A stretch of 64,000 bases of DNA from Corticibacter populi (GTDB lineage: Bacteria > Pseudomonadota > Gammaproteobacteria > Burkholderiales > Burkholderiaceae_C), in assembly GCF_004217315.1 (NCBI RefSeq), contig NZ_SGWR01000002.1:674414-738413 (forward strand). The letters run 5' to 3'. The position numbers and the translations under genes were made by a program. Each line of letters opens with the position of its first letter. Positions within the stretch are counted from its first letter, which is position 1. Positions 39,193 to 49,729 of this stretch are shown piece after piece. Under the pieces are notes generated by a model. It saw only the letters and a list, made by a program, of their open reading frames with translations. It did not search any database and was not told the DNA's origin.

Positions 39193-40044
39193 ATGACCAC
39201 GACCACTCCCCTCTCCGGCGCTGCAGACGCTTCGCAGCCAGATGCATCGCCTGCAGTTCCCTCCCCCAAGGGCGGGTCCGCCCCCAGGCGTGGACGCGGC
39301 GGCAGGACGCAGCCAACCCGGACACGCGCGGCGGCACGCCCACGGCATCCCGTGCTCGAGCAACTGGCAACGCGACATCCGAAGCTGTTCGGCGCTGCGC
39401 CGCTGCCGCTCAAGCGCGGCATCTTCCAGAATCTGCGCACGGCCCTTCCGGAACTCGGCGAGGAGGATCTCAAGGAAGCGCTGGCCGAGCACACCCGTTC
39501 GACCCGCTATCTGCAAGCCGTCGCCGCAGGTCAGTCGAGGCGCGATCTGGACCTGCAGGTGGTCGAGCCGATGGCTGCCGAACATGTCTTTCACGCGCTG
39601 GTGGAACTGTTCCGCCGCAAGCAGCGCAAGGCCGCGCGCAGCCCCGAGGCCGAGCGGGCCACACTGCAGGACGAAGCCAGGCAATGGCTGGGCCGGCGCC
39701 TGCAGCAGCACATCGAGACCACCGGCCTGAGTGCCGCAGACTATGCCGGCACCATGCGCACGCGCGATGGCGAGGTGCAGGCCTTGCTGCAGGAGCTGGT
39801 GGCCCAGGCCAGCGCACAGTCCGCACGTGACGAGGCGATGCTGCGCGCCTTCGAGGCCAGTGGCGCGAGTGTGGCGGCGTTTGCCGAGATGTACGGCTTG
39901 AGCGTGCAGGAAGCGGGGCTGATCCTGGCACGTGCGCGGCTGCACCAGCAGCCGGCGCCGGACGAACCCAGCCACCCCGCTGACGAGGCCGCTCCCGCCG
40001 TCGCCGGCAACGACGCGGCAGACGACGCCGGCAAGACCTCGTAG
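39193..40044 (+). CDS. proQ: ProQ/FinO-domain RNA chaperone
   Basis: RNA-binding protein of 283 residues. An N-terminal low-complexity basic leader (PSPKGGSAPRRGRGGRTQPTRTRAAARP) is followed by the ProQ/FinO domain, about residues 48-155: HPVLEQLATRHPKLFGAAPLPLKRGIFQNLRTALPELGEEDLKEALAEHTRSTRYLQAVAAGQSRRDLD. A helical C-terminal part and an Ala/Pro/Asp-rich tail complete it. FinO-domain proteins bind sRNAs and mRNA 3' terminators. The start is uncertain: ATG at 39157/39160 (MMAGF) or 39082 would add an unusual leader. No clear Shine-Dalgarno is visible. It is convergent with the LytTR regulator (17 bp between stops). Confidence 0.9.
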   Translation: MTTTTPLSGAADASQPDASPAVPSPKGGSAPRRGRGGRTQPTRTRAAARPRHPVLEQLATRHPKLFGAAPLPLKRGIFQNLRTALPELGEEDLKEALAEHTRSTRYLQAVAAGQSRRDLDLQVVEPMAAEHVFHALVELFRRKQRKAARSPEAERATLQDEARQWLGRRLQQHIETTGLSAADYAGTMRTRDGEVQALLQELVAQASAQSARDEAMLRAFEASGASVAAFAEMYGLSVQEAGLILARARLHQQPAPDEPSHPADEAAPAVAGNDAADDAGKTS

Positions 40045-40061
40045 GAACCTCGAGTATCCCC

Positions 40062-40865
40062 TCAGGGAGCCCGGCCGAGCAGTTCGGCGCGTACCAGTGG
40101 CAACTGACGGCGCGAAACCTGCAGGGCTTCCTGCGTGCCATGCAGTTCGAGCAGCCAGTGCTCGCCGTCCTGCTCCGAGCAGGCCTTGACCAGGCCGCGC
40201 ATGGCCTGGCGGGCTGCCAGTGCATTGCGGTGCACGCGCAGAAAGCGCATGCCAAAGCGCGTCTCCAGCTCATTGAGCGAACCGTCGTACAGGTATTGGC
40301 GCTCCAGCGTCTGCACCGTCACGTACTTCTGTTCGGCGCGGCAGAACAGAATGTGCGAGACCGGCACGCGCTCGGTGCGGTGGCGCTCGTTGACGATGAT
40401 GAAGTCAGCGTCCGCCGCTGACTGTGGTGCGGTGGCTGGTGCTGGCGCCGGCGGCGCTGCGCCCTGCAGCAGCAGGGCCCGCCGGAGCGCCTGGCGCAGG
40501 CGCTCCAGCCGCACCGGCTTGGTCAGGTAGTCCGCCGCGTCCAGGTCGAAGGCCTGGCTGGCGTGCTCGGCATGCGCCGTCACGAAGATGACGGCAGGTG
40601 CGCATGCCTGCTGGCGCAGCTGCCGCGCCAGGGCCACGCCATCCATGCCCGGCATCTGGATATCCAGCAGCAACACGTCGATGGCTTGCTTGTCGCGGGT
40701 GCGCTGCAGAATGTCCAGCGCCTGGCTGACGGCGGCGGCCTCGATGACCTGGCACGACAGTTCCGGCATGTCGGCCAGCAGCACGCGCAGGCGCTGGCGT
40801 GCCAAGGCTTCATCATCGACGATCAGAATGTTCATGGTGCGGTGGTGCAATCTCTGCGCATTCAT
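40062..40865 (-). CDS. LytTR-family response regulator (AlgR/LytR-like)
   Basis: DNA-binding response regulator of 267 residues. The receiver (NILIVDDEALARQRLRVLL) has Asp68 in LLLDIQMPGMDG and Lys in YLTKPV. An Ala/Pro linker leads to a LytTR domain (about 160-262, FIIVNERHRTERVPVSHILFCRAEQKYVTVQT ... FLRVHRNALAAR). The start ATG at 40865 overlaps the kinase stop codon (ATGA), typical of coupled pairs; ATG at 40835 (MNILIVDDEA) is the usual family start but lacks a ribosome-binding site. Relatives control alginate, motility or cell-surface genes; the target here is unknown. Confidence 0.9.
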   Translation of the reverse strand: MNAQRLHHRTMNILIVDDEALARQRLRVLLADMPELSCQVIEAAAVSQALDILQRTRDKQAIDVLLLDIQMPGMDGVALARQLRQQACAPAVIFVTAHAEHASQAFDLDAADYLTKPVRLERLRQALRRALLLQGAAPPAPAPATAPQSAADADFIIVNERHRTERVPVSHILFCRAEQKYVTVQTLERQYLYDGSLNELETRFGMRFLRVHRNALAARQAMRGLVKACSEQDGEHWLLELHGTQEALQVSRRQLPLVRAELLGRAP

Positions 40866-41980
40866 CGGCTAACCCCGGGCGTGGCGGGCAGCGGCTTGGC
40901 CGGCAGCACCATGCCCACCTCGTAGCGGCCATCGCGCAGGCGCTGCCTGAAGTCGGCATCCATGTCGTGCAGCAGGTGCAGACGCGCCCGTACATTCTGC
41001 AGCGCAATGCCATTGCCGGCCGTGCTGGTCACTGCTGCGCCAGGCCCGGCGACCGGCGGCACGGTGTTGCTGATGCGCACATACACCCGTGCGCCCTTGC
41101 GGCGCACCAGCACATGGATTTCGCCGCCCTGCGCGCTGGGCTCGATACCGTGCTTGATGGCATTTTCCACCAGTGGCTGCAGCAGCAGCGGCGGCACGCT
41201 GGCGCCCAGCGCATCGTCATCGACGCTCCAGCGCACGCGCAGGCGCTCGCCAAAGCGGATGCCCTCGATGCGCAGGTACTGGCGCGCGATCTCGAGTTCC
41301 TTTTCGAGGCTGGATTCGCTGCCCGGGTCCTTGAGCGCATGATGGAACAGGTCGCTCAGGTCCTCAAGCATGCGCTCGGCGGCGGGCGGGTCCTGGCGCA
41401 CCAGCGCGATCGCGCTGTTGAGCGTGTTGAAGAGGAAGTGCGGGCGGATACGCGACTGCAGCTCCGCCAGCCGGGCCACCGTGGCCGCTGGCTGGCGCGC
41501 GCGCTGGCGCAACGCCAGCATTTGCGTGAGCACGGCCGCCAGGACAATGCCCGAGAAGCCGGCAGCCAGCCAAACGCCGGGCCCGGCCGGCAAGCCCAGA
41601 TACGCGGCCAGAGCTGCGGCCAGCATACCGCACAGCCAGCCCAGCAGCACGGCAAAAGCCCATTGCACCGAGGCAGCCTGCCGACCCATCCAGTGGCGCA
41701 GGCTGCAGGCCACCAGCAGCCAGGCCAGCAGCGCAGGCAAGGCCACGCCGGTAGCCAGCGCAAAGGCGGCCAGCCAATCGGCCGCGCTGGCCGCACCGAA
41801 CAATGCGATCAATGCCAGCGGCAGTTCCACCAGCACGATGGCGCGCAGCACCACGCCGATCTGGCAGGCATCGAACAGCAGGGCCTGCGACGGCTGCGCG
41901 GCCCAGGCAACGGCCGCGCCGTGCCGGCGCCGGCCCGCTAGAATCGGCTCTTTCGCCTGTTTGGATTCGCTCCCACGCAT
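40862..41980 (-). CDS. LytS/AlgZ-type sensor histidine kinase
   Basis: Inner-membrane kinase of 372 residues with about five membrane helices (residues 40-155). A His_kinase domain follows with the phosphorylated His181 in [21 protein letters not shown], then a HATPase_c domain ([32 protein letters not shown]). This sequence type pairs with LytTR regulators, encoded directly downstream with a 4-bp overlap. No periplasmic sensor domain of note, so the signal may be sensed in the membrane. It is divergent from argH, a conserved placement in related bacteria. Confidence 0.92.
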   Translation of the reverse strand: MRGSESKQAKEPILAGRRRHGAAVAWAAQPSQALLFDACQIGVVLRAIVLVELPLALIALFGAASAADWLAAFALATGVALPALLAWLLVACSLRHWMGRQAASVQWAFAVLLGWLCGMLAAALAAYLGLPAGPGVWLAAGFSGIVLAAVLTQMLALRQRARQPAATVARLAELQSRIRPHFLFNTLNSAIALVRQDPPAAERMLEDLSDLFHHALKDPGSESSLEKELEIARQYLRIEGIRFGERLRVRWSVDDDALGASVPPLLLQPLVENAIKHGIEPSAQGGEIHVLVRRKGARVYVRISNTVPPVAGPGAAVTSTAGNGIALQNVRARLHLLHDMDADFRQRLRDGRYEVGMVLPAKPLPATPGVSR

Positions 41981-42078
41981 TTATCTTGTTCTGTCGTCCA
42001 TTGCAGCCGTGCGGGCCCAGTCGGCCGCCGGCCATTGCGATGCCCATGACTGGCAACCCGACCATTATCCCGAGTTCC

Positions 42079-43554
<1,476 letters not shown>

Positions 43555-43653
43555 GAACCTGTTCACGATCTTTTCATGGGCGGCGCTGCCCGCCTTGCCC
43601 TCTGCATTCTTGGCGTCCTGCATCACCCACGAAAAATCGTGAACAGCTTCTAA
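43555..43653. repeat. Inverted-repeat element downstream of argH
   Basis: Left arm 43555-43580 and right arm 43626-43651 are near-perfect reverse complements (blocks GTTCACGAT / ATCGTGAAC, TTTTC / GAAAA, TGGG / CCCA), separated by 45 bp. The element begins immediately after the argH stop codon and its ends read TAAGAA and TTCTAA. It can form a long hairpin. It resembles a dispersed palindromic (REP- or MITE-like) unit; a half copy lies at 26335-26363. Confidence 0.7.
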
Positions 43654-43678
43654 TACCCCGCCCCTTTTCAGTGCACTG

Positions 43679-43692
43679 CTGACCCAGGTCAA
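43679..43692 (+). promoter_or_regulatory. FNR/ANR-like site before ompW
   Basis: CTGACCCAGGTCAA contains TGAC-N4-GTCA, a good match to the FNR/DNR half-site spacing (TTGAT-N4-ATCAA). It lies about 82-95 bp upstream of ompW, a gene controlled by FNR in enterobacteria. Confidence 0.5.
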
Positions 43693-43773
43693 AGATCGAC
43701 TCCGCAGTCAAGGCACACACTGCGCGTGTTACAGATTTATTAACCTGCGATAAGCATTGAAGGGAGAAGCACC

Positions 43774-44412
43774 ATGGCCGCTCGCCATTTCGCCACCTGT
43801 TGTCTGATTGCCACCGGCATGCTCGCCGCCAGCCCGGTGCTGGCGCACCAAACCGGCGACGTCCTGCTGAAATTCGGGCTGACGCACGTCAAGCCCAAGT
43901 CCGACAATGGCTCGGTGGCCGGCAACAGCATCGACCTGGATGTCGGCAGCAGCACGCGCCCGAGCTTCAGCCTGACCTACCTGGCCACCGACAACATCGG
44001 CATCGAACTGCTGGGTGCGCTGCCCTTCAAGCACAGCGTGCATGGCAGCACGGCCGCAGGCGCGCTCGGCCAGATCGGCGAGACCAAGCAACTGCCCCCC
44101 ACCCTGAGTCTGCAGTGGCACTTCCTGCCGCAATCCACCATCCAGCCCTACGTCGGCCTGGGCGTGAACTACACGCGCTTCTTCAGCACCAAGGCACGCG
44201 GCCCGCTGGCCGGCTCGCGCCTGAAGCTCGATGACTCCTGGGGCCTGGCGGGCCAGCTGGGCGTCGACATCAAGATCGACGACAAATGGTTCTTCACCAC
44301 CGACGTGCGCTACATCGACATCTCGTCCGATGTGAAGCTCAATGGCGAGAAGATCGGCAAGGCCAAGATCGACCCGTGGACCCTGTCGGTCGGCGTCGGC
44401 TACCGCTTCTGA
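43774..44412 (+). CDS. ompW: OmpW-family outer membrane protein
   Basis: Eight-stranded outer-membrane barrel of 212 residues. The signal peptide is MAARHFATCCLIATGMLAASPVLA, then HQTGDVLLKFGLTHVKPKSDNG. Family blocks are RPSFSLTYLATDNIGIELLGALPFKH, LPPTLSLQWHFLPQSTIQPYVGLGVNYTRFF and the C-terminal WTLSVGVGYRF. OmpW proteins form narrow hydrophobic channels and respond to oxygen and stress. The start has AAGGGAGAAGC upstream. The FNR-like box at 43679 fits anaerobic regulation. Confidence 0.93.
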   Translation: MAARHFATCCLIATGMLAASPVLAHQTGDVLLKFGLTHVKPKSDNGSVAGNSIDLDVGSSTRPSFSLTYLATDNIGIELLGALPFKHSVHGSTAAGALGQIGETKQLPPTLSLQWHFLPQSTIQPYVGLGVNYTRFFSTKARGPLAGSRLKLDDSWGLAGQLGVDIKIDDKWFFTTDVRYIDISSDVKLNGEKIGKAKIDPWTLSVGVGYRF

Positions 44413-44442
44413 CCCCCCGATTCACACCATTGACAAAGTGAC

Positions 44443-44489
44443 AAAGGCCGAGGCGCCAAGCTCATGCGGAGCCTGGCGCCTCGGCCTTT
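44443..44489. terminator. Bidirectional terminator overlapping the ung 3' end
   Basis: Perfect 16-bp stem AAAGGCCGAGGCGCCA / TGGCGCCTCGGCCTTT around a 15-nt loop. It ends ompW transcription on the plus strand. The ung stop codon (44462-44464) is inside the loop, and the right arm encodes the last residues of Ung. Confidence 0.9.
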
Positions 44490-45217
44490 GTTTCCACCTT
44501 TGCTTCGGTCTTTTCCTGTTGCTGGCGAAAGGCCTTGGCGGCGCTGAAATGCCCGCAGCCGATGAAAGGCCGGGGCGGACGCAACGCCGACAGTGGCGAA
44601 GGGTGATTGGCCAGCAGCACGAGGTGACCGTGGTCCTTCGGGATCAGCGCCTGCTTGGACTGCGCATGCGAGCCCCACAGCATGAACACCACGGGCCTGG
44701 GGCCGTTGGCGACCTGGGCGATGATGGCATCCGTCAGCACCTCCCAGCCCTTGCCGGCATGGCTGGCAGCCTGGCCTTCCTCGACCGTCAGGCAGGTGTT
44801 GAGCAGCAGCACGCCATGGCGGGCCCACTGCACCAGGCTGCCGCCAGGGCTGGGAAACGGCGGTGGCGGCGTGCCCAGATCACGCTCGATTTCCTTGAAG
44901 ATGTTGCGCAGCGAAGGCGGCAGCGGCACACCCGGTGCCACCGAGAAGGCCAGCCCCTCGGCCTGGCCGCGGCCGTGGTAGGGGTCCTGACCGAGGATCA
45001 CCACCCGCACCGCCTCAGGCGGCGTCAGCTCCAGTGCCCGCAGCGGCTGCGGTGGAAAAATGCGTGCGCCGGCATCAAGCCGCTGCTGCAGAAAGTGCAG
45101 CAGGCGCTGACCGGTTGAGCTGCCGAAGAACGCATCGACGGTGGACATCCAGCCGGGTGCGACCGGCCAGTCCACCGGGTCGGCGCTGACAAGTTGATCG
45201 GTATGATCCGGATGCAT
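44462..45217 (-). CDS. ung: Uracil-DNA glycosylase
   Basis: Base-excision repair enzyme removing uracil from DNA, 251 residues. The catalytic motif is GQDPYHGRGQAEGLAFSV (water-activating Asp in QDPYH) and the DNA-intercalation loop HPSPLSA. Other family blocks are LLLNTCLTVE and FMLWGSHAQSK. The C-terminus carries a charged extra tail (QQQEKTEAKVETKAEAPGSA) created where the gene runs through the terminator stem. ATG at 45217 (MHPDHTD) is chosen; the longer upstream frame is Arg-rich and implausible. Confidence 0.95.
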   Translation of the reverse strand: MHPDHTDQLVSADPVDWPVAPGWMSTVDAFFGSSTGQRLLHFLQQRLDAGARIFPPQPLRALELTPPEAVRVVILGQDPYHGRGQAEGLAFSVAPGVPLPPSLRNIFKEIERDLGTPPPPFPSPGGSLVQWARHGVLLLNTCLTVEEGQAASHAGKGWEVLTDAIIAQVANGPRPVVFMLWGSHAQSKQALIPKDHGHLVLLANHPSPLSALRPPRPFIGCGHFSAAKAFRQQQEKTEAKVETKAEAPGSA

Positions 45218-45337
45218 TGGGGCGGCACTCCTGGGTTCGAAGGCGACATTCGGCGGGCGCCGGGGCAGCACCCGCACCGAACTGCGTAGTGTAGAGGCTG
45301 ACCGGCCGCCATGGCAAAGGCGCCAGCCACGCTCCAC

Positions 45338-45646
45338 TCAGGGCCCTGCCGGCGCCTCCAGAACCTGACACGCCTTGTCGAGCCACAGCTGCAGGCTTTC
45401 GTGCAACTCGCTCTGGCTGAACGAGCAGCTTTCCTCGCGGAAAGATGCTCCGGCCTCGAGCCGGTTGAGCAGGTCACGCAGCACCTGCTCGTATCTGGAA
45501 GGCAGCGCCGTGAAGAGCCCGGCCTGCTCGAGCGCCCAGGCGCTGAACGCGTGGGCCGTCAACTGATGGCCGCGCAACTGTTCGAGACGCTCCTGCATCT
45601 GCGCGAGCACAAACAGGGCCTGGATCGGGAGCTGGGGCGAGGTCAT
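45338..45646 (-). CDS. Small conserved-looking helical protein, function unknown
   Basis: A 102-residue protein (MTSPQLPIQALFVLAQMQERLEQLRG) without signal peptide or membrane segment. It is predicted to be all-helical with an amphipathic heptad-like N-terminus and two Cys (EESCSFSQSELHESLQLWLDKACQ). I do not recognise a family. The gene stands alone between ung and proA on the minus strand, with AGGAGACAGACC before its ATG, a strong ribosome-binding site that supports it being real. Confidence 0.65.
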   Translation of the reverse strand: MTSPQLPIQALFVLAQMQERLEQLRGHQLTAHAFSAWALEQAGLFTALPSRYEQVLRDLLNRLEAGASFREESCSFSQSELHESLQLWLDKACQVLEAPAGP

Positions 45647-45816
45647 GGTCTGTCTCCTGCCGGATCGTGGGATTGCCAGGATAGCGTTCTACGTTCTATC
45701 CGCGTGACAGTGTGCCAGCATGGCTGGCACATCCGCATCGAGACTTGCCCGGCACCGCCTGATGCAGCTAGAACGGGCACGCAGACGACACGCAAACGCG
45801 CAGGCGGCGGCTTTGG

Positions 45817-45822
45817 CACAAT
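45817..45822 (+). promoter_or_regulatory. Possible proA -10 element
   Basis: CACAAT lies 6 nt before the proA ATG. As with polA and argS, this placement would make the mRNA leaderless or nearly so. Confidence 0.35.
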
Positions 45823-45828
45823 AGCGCC

Positions 45829-47109
45829 ATGAACACCCTCCCGATCGACGACATCATGCACGCCATCGGCGTGCAGGCACGCCGCGCCAGTGCCCGCATG
45901 GCGACCGCCAGCACCAGCGAAAAGGCGCTGGCACTCCAAACCCTGGCCGATCTGCTGCGCCAGCAGGCCCCGGCATTGCAGGCAGAGAACGCCAAGGACG
46001 TCGAGCGTGCCCGCACCGGAGGGCTGGCCGAACCCATGGTGGACCGCCTCAAGCTCACCGCGAAAGTGCTGGAAACCGCCGCCCAGGGCTGCGAGCAACT
46101 CGCCAAGATGCCCGACATCATTGGCGAGATCATCGGCCTGCGCCAGCAGCCCAGCGGCATCCGCGTCGGCCAGATGCGCGTGCCCATCGGCGTGTTCGGC
46201 ATGATCTACGAGAGCCGCCCCAACGTCACCATCGAGGCCGCCAGCCTGGCCATCAAGAGCGGCAATGCGGCCATTCTGCGCGGCGGCTCCGAGGCCATCG
46301 AATCGAACAAGGCGCTGGCCGCGCTGGTGCGCCAGGCGCTGGCCGCCGCCGGCCTGCCCGAAGACGGCGTGCAGCTCGTGCCCACCACCGACCGCGAGGC
46401 GGTGGGCCGGCTGATTGCCATGCCCGAGTACGTGGATGTGATCATCCCGCGCGGCGGCCGCGGCCTGATCGAGCGCATCAGCGCAGGCGCCAAGGTGCCG
46501 GTCATCAAACACCTCGACGGCATCTGCCACACCTACGTCGATGATCCGTGCGACATCGCCATGGCCGTGACCATTGCCGACAATGCCAAGACGCAGAAGT
46601 ATAGCCCCTGCAACGCCACCGAGACGCTGCTGGTGGCGCGCGGCGTGTCCGAGGCTTTCCTGCCCGAAATCGCCGCGATCTACGCCGCCAAAGGCGTGCA
46701 GATGCGCGTGACGCCCGAGGGACGACCGCTGGTCAGCCGCGTCGATGGCGCCGAAGTGCAGGACGCCACCGAGGAAGACTGGCGCACCGAGTACCTGGCG
46801 CCCATCATCAGCATCAAGATCGTCGAGGGCCTTGACGAGGCCATCGCCCACATCAACACCTACGGCAGCCATCACACGGACGCCATCGTCACCAATGACC
46901 ACCGCCACGCGCAGCGCTTCCTGCGCGAGGTCGACTCGGCCAGCGTGATGGTCAACGCCAGCACGCGCTTTGCCGATGGCTTCGAATATGGGCTGGGTGC
47001 CGAGATCGGCATCAGCACCGACAAGTTCCACGCCCGCGGGCCGGTGGGCGTCGAAGGCCTGACCTCGCTGAAGTACGTGGTGCTCGGCGACGGCGAAATT
47101 CGCCGGTAA
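45829..47109 (+). CDS. proA: Gamma-glutamyl phosphate reductase
   Basis: NADPH-dependent second step of proline biosynthesis, 426 residues. The aldehyde-dehydrogenase-type catalytic Cys is in [16 protein letters not shown]. The cofactor and substrate blocks are [36 protein letters not shown] and [12 protein letters not shown]; the end is [40 protein letters not shown] at 45829 has no Shine-Dalgarno but a CACAAT box just upstream. Relatives usually carry proA right after holA, which here is 40 kb away. Confidence 0.96.
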   Translation: MNTLPIDDIMHAIGVQARRASARMATASTSEKALALQTLADLLRQQAPALQAENAKDVERARTGGLAEPMVDRLKLTAKVLETAAQGCEQLAKMPDIIGEIIGLRQQPSGIRVGQMRVPIGVFGMIYESRPNVTIEAASLAIKSGNAAILRGGSEAIESNKALAALVRQALAAAGLPEDGVQLVPTTDREAVGRLIAMPEYVDVIIPRGGRGLIERISAGAKVPVIKHLDGICHTYVDDPCDIAMAVTIADNAKTQKYSPCNATETLLVARGVSEAFLPEIAAIYAAKGVQMRVTPEGRPLVSRVDGAEVQDATEEDWRTEYLAPIISIKIVEGLDEAIAHINTYGSHHTDAIVTNDHRHAQRFLREVDSASVMVNASTRFADGFEYGLGAEIGISTDKFHARGPVGVEGLTSLKYVVLGDGEIRR

Positions 47110-47251
47110 GCCAGAGTTTTCCCCACAAGTTGCGACAGGGCAGCCGCAAAAATGCCATTCGCGGCCCGGCCGGAACCACCGCCAGGCAAAGGCTGCGGCA
47201 TGGCGCATTGACGCTGGCCCTTTCATCCACCGCAGCACGACCGCGCCCGCC

Positions 47252-47257
47252 TAAAAT
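47252..47257 (+). promoter_or_regulatory. Possible argS -10 element
   Basis: TAAAAT, a near-consensus -10 hexamer, lies 7 nt before the argS ATG. A start at the ATG itself is implied. No -35 box at the right spacing is obvious. Confidence 0.4.
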
Positions 47258-47264
47258 CACGCCC

Positions 47265-48938
47265 ATGCTGAAAATCAAACAAGACCTGCTGGATGGCCTC
47301 GCCAGCACCCTGGAATCCCTCTCCCCTGGTGCCGGTGCCAAGGCCACCTTCGAGCAGCCGCGCCAGCCCGAGCACGGCGATCTGGCCGTCACCGCCGCCA
47401 TGCAACTGGCCAAGCCGCTCAAGGCCAATCCGCGCCAGCTGGGCGAACAGATCAAGAACGCGCTGGAGGCCCTGCCCGCCTACCGGCAATGGGTCGCGGC
47501 CGTCGAGATCGCCGGCCCCGGCTTTCTGAACCTCCGCCTCAAGCCCGAGGCCAAGCAGCAACTGGTGCGCGAGGTGCTGTCCGCCGGCTCGCAGTTCGGC
47601 CTGCAGCCCGCCCGTGCGGACAAGGTCATCGTCGAATTCGTCTCGGCCAACCCTACCGGCCCGCTGCACGTGGGCCACGGCCGCCAGGCCGCGCTGGGCG
47701 ATGCCATCTGCAAGCTGCTGGCCTCGCAGGGCCTGCAGGTGCACCGCGAGTTCTATTACAACGATGCGGGCGTGCAGATCGACACTCTCACCAAAAGTAC
47801 GCAACTTCGTGCAAAAGGCATCAAACCCGGCGATTCGGGCTGGCCCGAGGCCGCCTACAACGGGGACTACATCCAGGACATTGCCGACGATTTCCTGGCC
47901 AAAAAGTCCGTGAAGGCCGACGATCGCGAATTCAGCGCCAATGGCAACCCGGATGACTACGAGAACGTCCGCCAGTTCGCGGTGGCCTACCTGCGTAATG
48001 AGCAGGACAAGGACCTGCAGGCCTTCAACCTGAAGTTCGACGAGTACTTCCTCGAATCCAGCCTCTACGGCAGTGGCCGGGTGGAACAGACCGTGCAGCG
48101 CCTGATCGACCACGGCAAGACCTACGAGCAGGACGGCGCACTGTGGCTCAGGACCACCGACTACGGTGACGACAAGGACCGCGTGATGCGCAAGCAGGAC
48201 GGCACATACACCTACTTCGTGCCGGACGTGGCTTACCACATCGCCAAATGGGAGCGCGGCTACCACCGGGCCATCAACATCCAGGGCACCGATCACCACG
48301 GCACCATCGCGCGTGTGCGCGCCGGGCTGCAGGCCGCGGACGTGGGCATTCCACAGGGCTACCCGGACTACGTGCTGCACACCATGGTGCGCGTGGTGCG
48401 TGGCGGCGAGGAAGTCAAGATCAGCAAGCGCGCCGGCAGCTACGTAACGCTGCGCGACCTGATCGAATGGACCAGCAAGGACGCTGTGCGCTTCTTCCTG
48501 CTCAGCCGCAAGCCCGACACCGAGTACACCTTCGACGTCGATCTGGCCGTGGCACAGAATAACGACAACCCGGTCTACTATGTGCAGTATGCCCACGCAC
48601 GCATCAACAAGATCCTGCGCGACTGGGGTGGCGACGTGGCCGCGCTCGGCAGCGTGCCGCTGGCCGCGCTCGATACCGCGCCGGCGCTGGCGCTGCTGCT
48701 GCAGCTCGCCCGATACCCCGACGTGCTGACCGGCGCGGCGCGCGATTTCGCCCCGCACGACGTCAGTTTCTACCTGCGCGAGCTGGCTGCAAGCTATCAC
48801 AGCTATTACGATGCCGAGCGCATCCTCGTCGAGGACGAAGCGGTTAAACTGGCGCGTCTGGCGCTGATCGCAGCCACCGCGCAGGTGCTGCGCAACGGCC
48901 TGGCGATGCTGGGCGTCAGTGCGCCCGAACGCATGTAA
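47265..48938 (+). CDS. argS: Arginyl-tRNA synthetase
   Basis: Class I synthetase for tRNA-Arg, 557 residues. The N-terminal additional domain precedes the HIGH motif [17 protein letters not shown]. The block [29 protein letters not shown] and the KMSK-equivalent [16 protein letters not shown] follow. The C-terminal anticodon-binding domain has [13 protein letters not shown] and ends [12 protein letters not shown]. The frame is open well upstream; ATG at 47265 matches the family N-terminus. The SPOR-domain protein lies 68 bp downstream, the usual order in Comamonadaceae. Confidence 0.97.
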   Translation: MLKIKQDLLDGLASTLESLSPGAGAKATFEQPRQPEHGDLAVTAAMQLAKPLKANPRQLGEQIKNALEALPAYRQWVAAVEIAGPGFLNLRLKPEAKQQLVREVLSAGSQFGLQPARADKVIVEFVSANPTGPLHVGHGRQAALGDAICKLLASQGLQVHREFYYNDAGVQIDTLTKSTQLRAKGIKPGDSGWPEAAYNGDYIQDIADDFLAKKSVKADDREFSANGNPDDYENVRQFAVAYLRNEQDKDLQAFNLKFDEYFLESSLYGSGRVEQTVQRLIDHGKTYEQDGALWLRTTDYGDDKDRVMRKQDGTYTYFVPDVAYHIAKWERGYHRAINIQGTDHHGTIARVRAGLQAADVGIPQGYPDYVLHTMVRVVRGGEEVKISKRAGSYVTLRDLIEWTSKDAVRFFLLSRKPDTEYTFDVDLAVAQNNDNPVYYVQYAHARINKILRDWGGDVAALGSVPLAALDTAPALALLLQLARYPDVLTGAARDFAPHDVSFYLRELAASYHSYYDAERILVEDEAVKLARLALIAATAQVLRNGLAMLGVSAPERM

Positions 48939-49006
48939 TGTGTGATGTGATGCATGAGATGTGAGGCGTGCGAGTCAACGCGCATGTCAAGGAACTGAGA
49001 CGGACT

Positions 49007-49660
49007 ATGAAGAAAAAGCAGCGCGGCGGCACCATCGCCGGCATTCTGATCGGGCTGGTCATCGGTCTGGGCATTGCCATCGCCGTGGCGCTGGTGGTCT
49101 CGAAGATGCCCGTGCCCTTCATCAACACCAACGCCCACACGCGCCCCTCGTCGCTGGATTCGACCGAGGATGAGCGCAACCGCAACTGGAACCCCAATGC
49201 CGCGCTCGGCGGCGGCAATGCCGGCAGCGGCACGCCCCCACGCAGCGTGACGCCGGTCGACCAGCCACCGGTGCAGCCCGAGCCGCCTTCCGAAGTGGTG
49301 GCCGTGGCACCCGAATCGACACCTGGCTCCGACCCGCTGGGCGAACTGGCCGCACAACTGGGCAACCGCTCCGCCCCGGCAACAGCGGCTGCGCCCGCCG
49401 TGCCGCCGCCAGCGGCCACCGACGCCTACCAGTACTTCGTGCAAGCCGGCGCGTTCCGCTCGCAAGGCGATGCCGACTCGCAGCGCGCGCGCCTGGCCAT
49501 GAACGGCTGGGACGCCCGCATCACCAGCCGCGAGCAGCAGGGCCAGACCGTCTATCGCGTACGCGTAGGCCCGTTCAGCAAGAGCGAGGATGCCGCCAAC
49601 CTCAAGCGCCAGCTCGACCAGCAGGGCATCGACTCGGCCGTGGTGCGCCAGGCGCGCTGA
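49007..49660 (+). CDS. SPOR-domain (FtsN-like) cell-division protein
   Basis: Bitopic inner-membrane protein of 217 residues. A short basic N-terminus (MKKKQRGG) and one membrane helix (TIAGILIGLVIGLGIAIAVALVVS) precede a Pro/Ala/Asn-rich periplasmic linker. The SPOR domain is at about 141-215 (DAYQYFVQAGAFRSQGDADSQRARLAMNGWDARITSREQQGQTVYRVRVGPF), which binds denuded glycan strands at the septum. Its place after argS and its size resemble the betaproteobacterial FtsN-like protein. dsbA, a frequent third gene, is absent. The start at 49007 is preferred over 48968 because it begins with the cytosolic KKK segment. Confidence 0.9.
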   Translation: MKKKQRGGTIAGILIGLVIGLGIAIAVALVVSKMPVPFINTNAHTRPSSLDSTEDERNRNWNPNAALGGGNAGSGTPPRSVTPVDQPPVQPEPPSEVVAVAPESTPGSDPLGELAAQLGNRSAPATAAAPAVPPPAATDAYQYFVQAGAFRSQGDADSQRARLAMNGWDARITSREQQGQTVYRVRVGPFSKSEDAANLKRQLDQQGIDSAVVRQAR

Positions 49661-49687
49661 CGACCGATTGGCACCGACGCCCCAGAC

Positions 49688-49722
49688 AAGCCGCCCGCAT
49701 CCACCGATGCCGGCGGCTTTTT
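49688..49722. terminator. Intrinsic terminator after the SPOR gene
   Basis: Stem AAGCCGCC/GGCGGCTT with an inner GCAT/ATGC stem and CCACCG loop, ending in a T-run. It serves the plus-strand argS/SPOR unit and may also stop the converging serine hydrolase gene. Confidence 0.9.
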
Positions 49723-49729
49723 CACGAGC

